A DNA stretch of 64,000 bases from DATJGR01 sp963812255 (GTDB lineage: Bacteria > Pseudomonadota > Gammaproteobacteria > Pseudomonadales > Azotimanducaceae), in assembly GCA_963812255.1 (NCBI GenBank), contig CAWEUM010000006.1:127729-191728 (forward strand), given 5' to 3'. Below are positions 9,373 to 17,743 of this stretch, piece after piece. Position numbers and translations under genes: made by a program. Position 1 is the first letter of the stretch; each line of letters starts with the position of its first letter. The notes beneath the pieces are model-generated. The model made no database searches, was not told the origin of the DNA, and saw only the letters and a program-made list of their open reading frames with translations.

Positions 9373-10471
9373 TCAGAGTCCCGCCTTCAAGCTCGCTTCG
9401 ATGAAGTCGTCCAGATCACCGTCGAGCACCTCGTTCGGATCAGTTCGTTCGATGCCGGTGCGCAGGTCCTTGATGCGCGACTGGTCCAGCACGTACGACC
9501 GGATCTGACTGCCCCAGCCGATGTCCGCCTTGTTGTCTTCGACGGTCTGCTGAGCAGCTTTGCGTTTCTGCATCTCCAACTCATACAGCTTCGCGCGCAA
9601 CTGTTTCCAGGCCTTGTCGCGATTCTGGTGCTGCGAACGTTCACTCTGGCATTGCACCACAGTGTTGGTCGGCAGGTGCGTGATGCGAATTGCCGAGTCG
9701 GTCTTGTTGACGTGCTGACCACCGGCTCCGCTGGCGCGATAGGTGTCGATGCGCACATCGGCCGGATTGATCTCGATGTCGATCTCGTCGTCGATCTCCG
9801 CGGAGACGAACACCGATGCGAACGACGTGTGGCGACGGTTGCCGGAATCGAACGGTGACTTACGCACCAAACGATGCACCCCGGTTTCGGTTCGAAGCCA
9901 GCCATAAGCGTACTCGCCGGTAAGGGCAACCGTAGCGCTTTTGATACCGGCGACCTCACCGGGGGACAGTTCGATGATTTCGGTTTTGAAGTCACGCTGC
10001 TCGCCCCATCGCAAGTACATCCGCAGCAGCATTTCTGCCCAATCCTGCGCTTCGGTGCCGCCGGAGCCGGCAGTGATTTCGAGAAAAGCATTGTTCGGAT
10101 CGAGCTCACCGGCGAACATGCGGCGAAACTCGAGATCGCCGAGTTGCGATTCGACGCTTCCAAGTTCGCGCGCAACTTCGTCGAGCGTCGCCGAATCGTC
10201 CTCCTCTGCGGCGAGTTCCAACAGTTCACCCATGTCGCTCAACGCTGTACCGACGCGTTGCAGATTGCCGACGATGCGCTCGAGCGTGGCGCGCTCTTTA
10301 CCCAGACTCTGAGCACGCTCGGGATCGTCCCACACATCGGTTTCGGCCAGTTCCAGCTCTAGCTCTTCGAGCCGCCCTTTGCGGTCGTCGAAGTCAAAGA
10401 TACCCCCTGAGCGCGTCGTTGCGCGCCTTCAGGTCCTTCAGCTGTTCGCGAAGCGATGTCAGTTCCGCCAT
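9373..10471 (-). CDS. prfB: Peptide chain release factor 2, with programmed +1 frameshift
   Basis: RF2 terminates translation at UGA and UAA. The reading frame starts at ATG 10471, runs 25 codons to an in-frame TGA at 10396-10394, then continues in the +1 frame to 9373, giving 365 aa. The slip site reads AGGGGGTATCTTTGAC, with the internal Shine-Dalgarno AGGGGG just upstream of CTT-TGA-C: the classic autoregulatory site. The catalytic GGQ (ASGAGGQHVNKT) is present; note SGAGGQHVN. A tool that ignores recoding would call only the downstream 320 aa. lysS follows after 4 nt. Confidence 0.97.
10394..10410 (-). promoter_or_regulatory. prfB: prfB +1 programmed frameshift site
   Basis: On the minus strand the site reads AGGGGGTATCTTTGAC. 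A Shine-Dalgarno-like AGGGGG lies three bases before the CTT slippery codon, followed by the poor-context stop TGA-C. When RF2 is scarce the ribosome slips +1 and makes full-length RF2. Every element of the canonical E. coli-type site is present. Confidence 0.95.
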
Positions 10472-10555
10472 GTTCAACCTCGAAAAGAGACAACCTCGAT
10501 CTGAGTTCGATCTCGAGAGTCGATCAAACCAGATGAAAAATGGCGCGCAAGCGTA

Positions 10556-12307
10556 TCACGATCCCAGCGCTTCGATGTATTCGACGACGAGTTGCAGCGT
10601 CACACGATCCCGGTAGTCATTGCGCGAAAGCCGATAGGCAATTCGAGCCCGACGCGCGCCCGGCAGCGGCGGCTGGTTGAACGCGATTGCATCGACAACC
10701 CGGGCATCCTTGCGTAGCGACAACTTCAGATGCTGCTCCCCGACAATCCGCTGATGCACGATGTCGAAATCGCCATGAAACTGCGGTTCCGGAAAGCCCT
10801 GCCCCCAAGGGCCGCCCCGAGCGATCTCATCGGCAAGTTTCAGATCGAGCTCCGGCGCAGACAATTCGCCATCGCTGAGCACCACGCCTTTGATCTCGTC
10901 CATCGTCACCCAACGACCGACTTCAGTGGCGAACGCATCGGCGAAGCGTTCGAGGTGCACTCGTCGGATCGATAATCCGGCGGCCATTGAGTGTCCACCG
11001 AAGCGTTGGATCAGGCCGGGGTATCGGGTCGCAATCGCATCCAGCGCATCCCGAATGTGTACTCCGGAGATCGACCGAGCCGACCCCTTGAGCTCGTCCG
11101 GCGCCGCCGATCCTGCGTCGGCAAACGCGATCGTAGGGCGTCCGAATCGATCCTTGAGCCGGCCCGCAACGATTCCGACGACACCCTGGTGCCAACCCTC
11201 GCGATATACGCACAATCCGAGCGGCGGCTCGCCGTCGAGATCGACGCCAGCCACCACGAGTTCCGCTTCCTGTGTCATCTGCTGCTGAATCGCACGACGC
11301 GATTGGTTTAACTCCTCCAATGCGGTCGCCAACGATCGCGCCTCTATCATACTGTTGGCGAGCAGGCAGCGGATGCCGATGCTCATGTCGTCCAGGCGAC
11401 CCGCTGCATTCAACCGGGGACCCAGCCCAAAACCAAGATCCGAAGCCGACAGTGCCGCCATCGTCCGTCCCGATGCGTCGCACAATGCGCGGATACCGGG
11501 ACGCGCTTTGCCCGCCCGAATGCGTCGCAGCCCCTGCTCCACGAGGATGCGATTGTTGCGATCCAGCGGCACGACATCGGCGACCGTCCCCAGCGCGACC
11601 AGATCGAGGTAGTCCGCCATATTCGGTGCGGCAATACCTATTTTCGCGAACCAGCCCCGTTCACGCAGTTGTGTGCGCAGCAACGTCAGCACATAGAAGA
11701 TCACGCCCACGCCAGCCAGATTTGGGCTGCCGAAATCGGACCCGGCGAGATTTGGATTGACGATTGCATCGGCGTCCGGCAGAGACCGACCCGGCAGATG
11801 GTGATCGGTGATGATCACCGTGGCACCGGCGGCACGGGCCGCACGCACGCCTTCGATGCTGGAAATTCCATTGTCTACCGTGATCAAGACATCGGGGTGG
11901 TCGGTCATCGCGATGGCGACGATCTCGGGTGTGAGGCCGTAGCCGAACTCGAACCGATTCGGCACGATGAAGCTGACGCGGGATGCCCCCATCGCATTCA
12001 AGGCGGCGATCCCAAGGGCGCTCGATGTCGCGCCGTCCGCATCGAAATCGCCAACGAATCGAATATGGCGCCCTGCGGTCACCGCATCGGCGAGCAATTC
12101 TGCCGCTCGGTCGGCACCGTCGAGATGGGTCGGTAGCAGCAAGGCGTCCAGCCCAAGGTCGAGCTGTTCGATGGATTCGATTCCGCGGGCGCTGTAGATC
12201 TGCGCCATGCGCGGCACCAGCGATTTTCCGAGCGTCGCTTCCGCGCCGCATCGCGGGCGTTGAATGATGCGTCGCGGTCGGTGCGTCCCTGAGCCTTTGT
12301 CAGGCAT
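10556..12307 (-). CDS. recJ: Single-stranded-DNA-specific exonuclease RecJ
   Basis: 5'-3' ssDNA exonuclease of recombination and mismatch/base-excision repair. At 583 aa it matches the family. DHH-domain motifs include FVGDFDADGATS, the eponymous IITDHHLPG and ALGTVADVVPLD. The DHHA1 motif FGGHSMAAGLSI and a C-terminal OB-fold follow. The chosen ATG (12307) overlaps the hom stop by 8 nt; a longer open frame upstream lies inside hom and is not needed. Probably translated from a hom-recJ message. Confidence 0.95.
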   Translation of the reverse strand: MPDKGSGTHRPRRIIQRPRCGAEATLGKSLVPRMAQIYSARGIESIEQLDLGLDALLLPTHLDGADRAAELLADAVTAGRHIRFVGDFDADGATSSALGIAALNAMGASRVSFIVPNRFEFGYGLTPEIVAIAMTDHPDVLITVDNGISSIEGVRAARAAGATVIITDHHLPGRSLPDADAIVNPNLAGSDFGSPNLAGVGVIFYVLTLLRTQLRERGWFAKIGIAAPNMADYLDLVALGTVADVVPLDRNNRILVEQGLRRIRAGKARPGIRALCDASGRTMAALSASDLGFGLGPRLNAAGRLDDMSIGIRCLLANSMIEARSLATALEELNQSRRAIQQQMTQEAELVVAGVDLDGEPPLGLCVYREGWHQGVVGIVAGRLKDRFGRPTIAFADAGSAAPDELKGSARSISGVHIRDALDAIATRYPGLIQRFGGHSMAAGLSIRRVHLERFADAFATEVGRWVTMDEIKGVVLSDGELSAPELDLKLADEIARGGPWGQGFPEPQFHGDFDIVHQRIVGEQHLKLSLRKDARVVDAIAFNQPPLPGARRARIAYRLSRNDYRDRVTLQLVVEYIEALGS

Positions 12308-13604
12308 GTTCGTCCAGGATTTCGACACGGATACGCGTGATGGGCTGTACGACTTCGTCGAGACGCTGAATGGCCGCAACGGCCGCGTCCATCGCACGTT
12401 CGACGACGCGGTGCGTCAGAATGATGACAGGCACCCACGGCACATCACCGGTTGAACGAATCGCCTGTTCACGCTGAATGACGGCTTCGATGCTGATGCC
12501 GTTGCTCGACAGAATCTGCGCCACCTGCGCTAGCACGCCGGGCTGATCCACCGCCGGAATGCGCAAATAGTACGCCGTTGCAACTTCGCTGATCGGGAGC
12601 GGTTCGACACCAATGTCCGTCGGCACGGCGACAGCGTTGCCGCGCGCCATATCGATCAGATCCGCCAGCACGGCCGAAGCCGTCGGCAATGCGCCGGCGC
12701 CGGGACCGTAGTACATCGATGAACCGACCGCATCGCTGTTGACGACCACGGCGTTCATCACGCCATCGACCTTCGCCAGCAGACGTCGCTCCGGAATCAA
12801 CGTCGGGTGTACGCGCAACTCGATGCCGGCTGGTGTCCGACGCGCGATACCGAGGTGTTTGATGCGGTAGCCGAGTGCCGCTGCATAGTCGAGGTCCTCG
12901 ACGCCGACACGGCTGATGCCTTCGATGAAAACGCCCTCGACATCGAGACGAACGCCGAATGCAAGTGCGGCCAGTATCGCGAGCTTGTGCGCGGCGTCGA
13001 TACCTTCCACGTCGAATGTCGGGTCCGCCTCTGCATATCCAAGCGCCTGCGCCACGGCCAACGCCTTCGCAAAATCCTGTCCCGCGGCCATCTCGGTGAG
13101 AATGTAGTTCGACGTGCCGTTGATGATTCCAGCAATCCAGTTTACCGAATTGCCGGCCAGGCCCTCGCGCAGTGCCTTGATGATTGGAATGCCGCCGGCA
13201 ACCGCGGCTTCGAAGCCGATTCGAATTCCGGCGCGTTGTGCGGCCGGCAACAGTTGAGCGCCTCGTGTCGCCAGCAGTGCCTTGTTCGCAGTGACGATGC
13301 TCTTGCCCGCATCGATGCATAGCTGAAACAGCTCGGCGGCCACACCGCTGCCACCAATCGTTTCGACGACGACATCGACACGATCGTCGGCCACGACATC
13401 CGCAACCGACGTCGAGAAATCAACGCCGCTCGGAACCACGTCGGGTTTCGGCGTGCGGCTCGCGATGCGGACGATTTCGATTCGCCGGCCGGCCTGGCGC
13501 GCAATCTCGTTACCATTGGCGCGCAGCAGCGAAACCACACCCTGGCCGACGGTGCCGAGGCCGCAGAGGCCGATGCGAAGCGGCGGCACATTGGGCGACT
13601 GCAC
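12300..13604 (-). CDS. hom: Homoserine dehydrogenase (monofunctional, ACT domain)
   Basis: Reduces aspartate semialdehyde to homoserine, the branch point to threonine and methionine. The 434 aa comprise a Rossmann NAD(P) domain (GLCGLGTVGQGV near residue 12), the catalytic region GIINGTSNYILTEM and YAEADPTFDVEG, and a C-terminal ACT domain (YYLRIPAVDQPGVLAQVAQI). It is the monofunctional form; no aspartokinase is fused. A weak promoter-like TTGACT with a 17-nt spacer lies upstream at about 13658-13636. recJ overlaps its end. Confidence 0.95.
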   Translation of the reverse strand: MQSPNVPPLRIGLCGLGTVGQGVVSLLRANGNEIARQAGRRIEIVRIASRTPKPDVVPSGVDFSTSVADVVADDRVDVVVETIGGSGVAAELFQLCIDAGKSIVTANKALLATRGAQLLPAAQRAGIRIGFEAAVAGGIPIIKALREGLAGNSVNWIAGIINGTSNYILTEMAAGQDFAKALAVAQALGYAEADPTFDVEGIDAAHKLAILAALAFGVRLDVEGVFIEGISRVGVEDLDYAAALGYRIKHLGIARRTPAGIELRVHPTLIPERRLLAKVDGVMNAVVVNSDAVGSSMYYGPGAGALPTASAVLADLIDMARGNAVAVPTDIGVEPLPISEVATAYYLRIPAVDQPGVLAQVAQILSSNGISIEAVIQREQAIRSTGDVPWVPVIILTHRVVERAMDAAVAAIQRLDEVVQPITRIRVEILDEHA

Positions 13605-13700
13605 CGTGGATTATCCAGATCGAAAAGAGCGGGAAAGCTATCGGCTCACCCTGGCCAAGTCAACGAAGCAAGCGCCTCGATCGCAACGCAACGCGCTGGG

Positions 13701-14456
13701 CTAGATGCCAAGTGTTTTCTTGAGCTGATCCGCGCTGAGGTAACCATCGAGCATACGGCCATCTTCGAGCACGATCGCCGGCGTGCCGGTGAGTCCGGCG
13801 AGCTGGCCAAGTTCGTACTCGTGTGCGACCGGGTTTTTGCACGTCTTGGGCGGCAATTCTTCGCCACGCTTCATACGCGTGATGGCGTCATCGCGATCGC
13901 TCGAACACCACGCCGTCACCATCTTCCGGTACCCGGGCGAACCGAGACCCGCTCGGGGGTACGCGAGATAGCGCACCTCGATGCCCATCTTGTTCATCGC
14001 GGGCACCTCCTGGTGCAGTTTGCGGCAGTAGCCGCAGTCCACGTCGGTGAACACGGTGATGACGGCCTTCGTGTGGCCCTGAGCGGGGAATATCGCCATG
14101 TCGGAGAGCGGTACACCGGCGATGAGTTTCTTGCGCTTTTCGTCGCGCGCCTGCTCCGCGACATTCACCAGCGTATTGCCTACCTCGTACAAGTCACCCG
14201 AGATCAGATAGCGGCCATCATTGGACGCGTACAGCATGTTGCCGCCGCTCAGCTCGATCTGAACCATGCCGGGTATCGGCGAGGCGGTGGCGCCTTCGAT
14301 CGGCAAATCCGGACGCAGCGCCCGCAATTTCGCAACGACGCTATCCGCTGCGCTTTGGGCTGCGGGCTCGGCCGCGAGCGTCTCGCCGGCCAGCAGCGCG
14401 GCTGCCAACGCCCCGGCGGCCACGACGCCGATCGAAAAGAACCTGCATAAAACCAT
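13701..14456 (-). CDS. dsbC: Thiol:disulfide interchange protein DsbC
   Basis: Periplasmic disulfide isomerase/chaperone. The 251-aa product has an N-terminal signal peptide (hydrophobic SIGVVAAGALAAALLAGETLAA), a dimerisation domain and a thioredoxin fold with active site DVDCGYCRKLH. A second cysteine pair (AWCSSD and KTCKN) matches DsbC. The cis-proline loop is TGTPAIV. ATG 14456 with AGGTGA four bases upstream is preferred to a start 54 nt earlier that would bury the signal peptide. It follows xerD on the same strand, as in E. coli xerD-dsbC-recJ. Confidence 0.95.
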   Translation of the reverse strand: MVLCRFFSIGVVAAGALAAALLAGETLAAEPAAQSAADSVVAKLRALRPDLPIEGATASPIPGMVQIELSGGNMLYASNDGRYLISGDLYEVGNTLVNVAEQARDEKRKKLIAGVPLSDMAIFPAQGHTKAVITVFTDVDCGYCRKLHQEVPAMNKMGIEVRYLAYPRAGLGSPGYRKMVTAWCSSDRDDAITRMKRGEELPPKTCKNPVAHEYELGQLAGLTGTPAIVLEDGRMLDGYLSADQLKKTLGI

Positions 14457-14516
14457 CACTTCACCTCGACCCGCCATCCAGACCACGCATTTTAGACCGA
14501 ATCCTCGCACTGTAAT

Positions 14517-15440
14517 TCACCCCCGCGGATGATGCGCCGAATGCACCGACTTCAGGCGGCTCTGCGCAACATGCGTGTAGATCTGCGTCGTGCTCAGATC
14601 GGCGTGCCCAAGCATCATCTGCACCGCCCGCAGGTCCGCACCATGATTGATCAAATGCGTGGCGAATGCGTGCCGAAGTGTATGCGGTGAGACATTCCGC
14701 ACGATACCGACGCGCGCTACGTATTTCTTGATCGCGTGCCAGAACGTCTGGCGCGTCATCGCGCGTGAGCGCTGGCTCGGAAACAACGCGTCGATCGGCG
14801 CACCGCGGGTCAACACAGGGCGTCCTTCGACCAGATAGCGGCTCAGCCACGCCAGCGCCTCGTCACCGATCGGAATCAGGCGCTCACGACCACCTTTGCC
14901 GATCACTCTGACGACGCCCTGCCGCACATTGATCATGCCGATGCGCAAGCCGACCAACTCGGTGATACGCAATCCGGTCGCATAGAGCAGTTCCAACATT
15001 GCCCGATCACGCAGGCCGAGCGGGCGCTCGACGTCTGGCGCCGCCAGCAACGCCTCCACATCGGCTTCGGACAATCCTTTCGGTAAGGGCCTGCCGAGCT
15101 TCGGATGCTCGAGTTGAGCCGTGGGATCCTTCTTCAACAAACCGCGTTCGACCTGTCCGCGGTAAAAGCCGCGCAGGCACGACAGCAGCCGCGCGGTCGA
15201 TCGTGCGTGAAAGCCGCGCTGATGGCGATGACCGAGATAGTCCAACAGATCGCCGGAACTGGCGCGGGCCAGTTCGCGTGGGGCCAGCCAAGCGGCAAAC
15301 GCATTCAGATCGCGGCGATAAGCGGCAAGCGTATTGGCGGCCAATGCACGGCTGAGCCAGAGATCATCGAGGTGTCGATCGATCGACGCCTGGTCAGCGC
15401 TGGACACTGCAGCGTCGGTAGGTGACGAAGTCGGTACCAT
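14517..15440 (-). CDS. xerD: Site-specific tyrosine recombinase XerD
   Basis: Resolves chromosome dimers at dif together with XerC. The 307 aa contain a SAM-like N-terminal DNA-binding domain and a tyrosine recombinase catalytic domain with Arg in YATGLRITELVGL, Lys in GKGGRERLIP, HTLRHAFATHLI, and the His/Tyr pair LGHADLSTTQIYTHV. The order xerD-dsbC-(hom)-recJ supports XerD rather than XerC. Upstream is an AT-rich stretch (15478-15535) that may hold its promoter, facing a plus-strand small RNA candidate. Confidence 0.93.
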   Translation of the reverse strand: MVPTSSPTDAAVSSADQASIDRHLDDLWLSRALAANTLAAYRRDLNAFAAWLAPRELARASSGDLLDYLGHRHQRGFHARSTARLLSCLRGFYRGQVERGLLKKDPTAQLEHPKLGRPLPKGLSEADVEALLAAPDVERPLGLRDRAMLELLYATGLRITELVGLRIGMINVRQGVVRVIGKGGRERLIPIGDEALAWLSRYLVEGRPVLTRGAPIDALFPSQRSRAMTRQTFWHAIKKYVARVGIVRNVSPHTLRHAFATHLINHGADLRAVQMMLGHADLSTTQIYTHVAQSRLKSVHSAHHPRG

Positions 15441-15519
15441 TGTTACCTGGCGCGCGGGACGATCTCTTTCGAACGTAAAATCGAGTTTATATCACTAACT
15501 AATTGAATAAAATAGATTT

Positions 15520-15735
15520 AGATTAGATCAATAGAACTTGGCACGCTCCCTGCTACGACCAACTCAGCTTCAGCATACGCTACGAGACGTCCCCTCTCGG
15601 TATGTCGAAGCACGGAGCGCCAGACCTCTCTCCCCTGACGCTTCGGGACTGCTTCCAGAAATTCTGGAAACACCCAGCTTGCTAGGCGGATCCTCTCCCC
15701 CTTGGTCCCACCGCCTAGCAAGCTGGACTTTTTTT
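15520..15735 (+). ncRNA. Structured small RNA candidate with C-rich loops
   Basis: This 216-nt stretch between xerD and rplS has no credible ORF but folds well. Hairpin 1 is nested: CGCTCC (15544-15549) pairs GGAGCG (15614-15619), GCTTC (15567-15571) pairs GAAGC (15607-15611), CATAC (15574-15578) pairs GTATG (15600-15604), and CGAGA (15583-15587) pairs TCTCG (15595-15599), with loop CGTCCCC. Hairpin 2 is TTCCAGAA-A-TTCTGGAA (15653-15669). Hairpin 3 is a perfect 16-bp stem with a U-tract. Unpaired segments are rich in CUCUCCCC, complementary to Shine-Dalgarno sequence, as in sX13-like or cuckoo-type sRNAs. A possible -10 (TAAAAT, 15508-15513) sits upstream. Strand is set by the T7 tail; identity is unknown. 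Confidence 0.6.
15674..15735 (+). terminator. Intrinsic terminator of the structured RNA
   Basis: CCAGCTTGCTAGGCGG (15674-15689) is perfectly complementary to 15711-15726, a 16-bp stem with a 21-nt C-rich loop, followed two bases later by seven T (15729-15735). The T-run is on the plus strand, so it serves rightward transcription. On the minus strand, downstream of rplS, the stem is followed only by GTGTTT. The T-run overlaps the rplS stop codon. Confidence 0.75.
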
Positions 15736-16084
15736 AGACCTTTTCGCGGATTCGCGCCGCGCGACCCGACAAACTCCGCAGGTAATAAAGCTTCGCCTGA
15801 CGCACATCACCGCGGCGTTTTACTTCGATTCCCGCGATCGCCGGACTATGTGTCTGAAACGAACGTTCCACGCCAACGCCGTGCGAGATCTTGCGCACGG
15901 TAAACGAAGAGTTGAGTCCTCGCTTGCGTCTACCGATCACGACGCCCTCGAAGGCCTGGTTCCGATCGCGACCACCCTCCACTACGCGCACCTGAACGAC
16001 GACCGTGTCGCCCGGTCGGAAGTCAGGGACTTCGGGCTTCATCTGTTCGTTTTCGATCGCTTCGATGATCTTGTTTCTACGCAT
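15734..16084 (-). CDS. rplS: 50S ribosomal protein L19
   Basis: 116-aa L19, located at the 30S-50S interface. The characteristic DFRPGDTVVVQVRVVEG, AFEGVVIGRRKRGLNSSFTVRKISHGVGVER and VRQAKLYYLRSLSGRAARI regions are all present. ATG 16084 overlaps the trmD stop by 8 nt; a longer open frame upstream is not conserved L19. Last gene of rpsP-rimM-trmD-rplS. Its 3' end meets the terminator of a convergent small RNA. Confidence 0.97.
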   Translation of the reverse strand: MRRNKIIEAIENEQMKPEVPDFRPGDTVVVQVRVVEGGRDRNQAFEGVVIGRRKRGLNSSFTVRKISHGVGVERSFQTHSPAIAGIEVKRRGDVRQAKLYYLRSLSGRAARIREKV

Positions 16085-16835
16085 GATTGCTCGCTCCGTT
16101 ATCCGTCTGTTCCAAATACTCACTGAGCAGCCGCTGCTCCTCGTCCGACAGCCGGCGCCTCGACAACAAATCCGGACGACGCTCGTACGTTCGTGACAAT
16201 GCGTCGCGCAGTCTGAAACGTCGGATCGCGTCGTGGTCGCCGCCTTTCAAAACCGTTGGCACCGATCGTCCCATCACCTGCTCCGGACGCGTGTAGTGCG
16301 CCCAATCCAGCATCCCGGATCGATACGACTCGGCTTGGGCGGACTCCGCGTTTCCCAGCGTGCCCGGAAGATAGCGGGCAATCGCGTCGATCACCACCAT
16401 CACCGGTAATTCGCCACCTGTCAGGACGAAATCGCCGATCGAGATCTGTTCGTCCACCAAACTGTCGATCGCGCGCTCATCGATTCCTTCATAACGTCCG
16501 GCGATGAAGATCAGCCCCGCCTCGCCCGCCAACGCCTCTACCTTTCGCTGTTCGAAACGCTCGCCCTGCGGTGTGAGATACACGGTTCGCGTCGGACCAG
16601 GAGCGCGTTGCTTCAACGCATCGACCGCGCGCACCAACGGGTCCACCGTCATCACCATGCCCGGCCCGCCGCCGTAAGGACGATCATCAACGCTGTTGTG
16701 GCGATCATCGGTATGGTCACGCGGATTCTCGATGGCGAGATTCAGCGCGCCGCTGTCGATTGCGCGCGCGACCACGCCTTCGCCACTGAGGATCCGGAAC
16801 ATGTCCGGAAAGATGCTGATGACGCCAACCCACAT
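16077..16835 (-). CDS. trmD: tRNA (guanine-N1)-methyltransferase
   Basis: Methylates G37 of tRNAs with SAM, preventing +1 frameshifts. The 252-aa SPOUT-class enzyme shows VGVISIFPDMF at the start, RPYGGGPGMVM, and the trefoil-knot SAM site IAGRYEGIDER and ISIGDFVLTGGELP. Six nt after rimM and overlapping rplS by 8 nt, in the standard operon order. Confidence 0.97.
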   Translation of the reverse strand: MWVGVISIFPDMFRILSGEGVVARAIDSGALNLAIENPRDHTDDRHNSVDDRPYGGGPGMVMTVDPLVRAVDALKQRAPGPTRTVYLTPQGERFEQRKVEALAGEAGLIFIAGRYEGIDERAIDSLVDEQISIGDFVLTGGELPVMVVIDAIARYLPGTLGNAESAQAESYRSGMLDWAHYTRPEQVMGRSVPTVLKGGDHDAIRRFRLRDALSRTYERRPDLLSRRRLSDEEQRLLSEYLEQTDNGASNHA

Positions 16836-16841
16836 ACCGTG

Positions 16842-17345
16842 CTACTCGGTGCCCTGCCAATCAACGACGATCCGCCGTCCGGTGAGATCCACGGCCATCA
16901 CAACGTGACGCAGGAATGGAATCAGCAGTTCTCCCGAGGCCGTCCGGGAATCCGTTCGCACCACAATCACGTCGTTGGCGCCGGTCTCCATCAGGCCAGA
17001 TACCTCTCCGAGAATCCGACCCGCCGTATCTTCGACGGCAAGCCCGATCAGATCCTTCCAGTAGAACTCGTCCTCGCCAGCTTCCGGCAACGTGGTGTCC
17101 TGCACACCGATCGATTTGCCCGCAAAGCGCAGCGCCGCATCACGATCGTCGACCCCGTCGATCTGCGCGACAAATCCCGTACGATGCGGTCTCAGATCAT
17201 CGACGCGCAACTGCAGCCACACGTCGTTCCGCTCGACGAACCAGGGAAGGTATTCCGCCAGGTTCGTCACAGGATCGGTGTAGGAGATCACGTTCAGCCA
17301 TCCTTTCACGCCGAATGGCGGGCCGAAACGGCCAACGACCACCAT
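16842..17345 (-). CDS. rimM: 16S rRNA processing protein RimM
   Basis: Ribosome maturation factor that binds S19 during 30S assembly. The 167 aa hold the N-terminal RimM barrel (VVVGRFGPPFGVKGWLNV) and a PRC-barrel C-terminal half with EFYWKDLIGLAVED and LLIPFLRHVVMAVD. Start choice is uncertain: ATG 17345 sits 16 nt after the rpsP stop, whereas an in-frame start at 17393 would overlap rpsP by 32 nt and add a proline-rich 16-residue extension. A GTG at 17354 is also possible. Confidence 0.92.
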   Translation of the reverse strand: MVVVGRFGPPFGVKGWLNVISYTDPVTNLAEYLPWFVERNDVWLQLRVDDLRPHRTGFVAQIDGVDDRDAALRFAGKSIGVQDTTLPEAGEDEFYWKDLIGLAVEDTAGRILGEVSGLMETGANDVIVVRTDSRTASGELLIPFLRHVVMAVDLTGRRIVVDWQGTE

Positions 17346-17361
17346 CGCCAACACCCGTTCT

Positions 17362-17628
17362 TCAGGCGGCGGGCGCTGCTCCGGCGGCCGCACGCGCGTC
17401 CTTGATCAGGTGCCCCACCCGCTCCGATGGCTTAGCACCCACCGACAGCCAGTAGTCGACCCGCGCCAGATCGACGCGCAACCGTTCGGCCTTACCACGC
17501 GCGATCGGGTTGTAGAAACCAACGCGTTCGATATGGCGACCGTCGCGCCGATGCGCATGGTCCGCCACGGTGAGGTGATAAAACGGTGCGTTTCTCGACC
17601 CGTGCCGGGCCAGCCGGATGATGACCAT
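17362..17628 (-). CDS. rpsP: 30S ribosomal protein S16
   Basis: 88-aa S16, needed for 30S assembly. MVIIRLARHGSRNAPFYHLTVADH and VGFYNP are the family signatures; the C-terminus is Ala-rich. It heads the rpsP-rimM-trmD-rplS operon and has a sigma70-type promoter immediately upstream (17656-17684). Confidence 0.97.
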   Translation of the reverse strand: MVIIRLARHGSRNAPFYHLTVADHAHRRDGRHIERVGFYNPIARGKAERLRVDLARVDYWLSVGAKPSERVGHLIKDARAAAGAAPAA

Positions 17629-17655
17629 GGGAATGCTCTGTGCGAAAGGCGCGGT

Positions 17656-17684
17656 ATTCTACTGGAACGCCGATGCACTGCAAA
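17656..17684 (-). promoter_or_regulatory. Predicted sigma70 promoter of the rpsP operon
   Basis: Minus-strand -35 TTTGCA (17684-17679), 17-nt spacer, -10 TAGAAT (17661-17656), about 28 nt before the rpsP start codon. The -10 matches 5/6 of the consensus and the -35 4/6. Read by eye only. Confidence 0.5.
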
Positions 17685-17713
17685 GCCGGGAATCACCCGA
17701 GCGCACACAAGCG

Positions 17714-17732
17714 GGTCAGAGTCACTCTGACC
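17714..17732. repeat. REP-like palindrome copy 1
   Basis: GGTCAGAGTCACTCTGACC: perfect 9-bp arms around one base, in the 115-nt gap between the ffh stop and the rpsP start. It shares the GGTCAGA...TCTGACC core with copies at 32691-32713 and 50062-50098. Confidence 0.6.
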
Positions 17733-17743
17733 GTCACTACGGG

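Noticed and set aside
15518..15721. 67-codon minus-strand ORF between xerD and rplS
   Set aside because: It merely spans the hairpins of the RNA candidate; no ribosome site and no protein-like pattern.
15674..15726. Terminator of the rpsP-rplS operon
   Set aside because: On the minus strand the stem is followed by GTGTTTCC, not a T-run; the T7 is on the other strand. It could still act weakly in both directions.
15520..15735. 6S RNA identity for the structured RNA
   Set aside because: 6S needs a long closing stem and central bubble; here three separate hairpins with a 3' terminator are seen.
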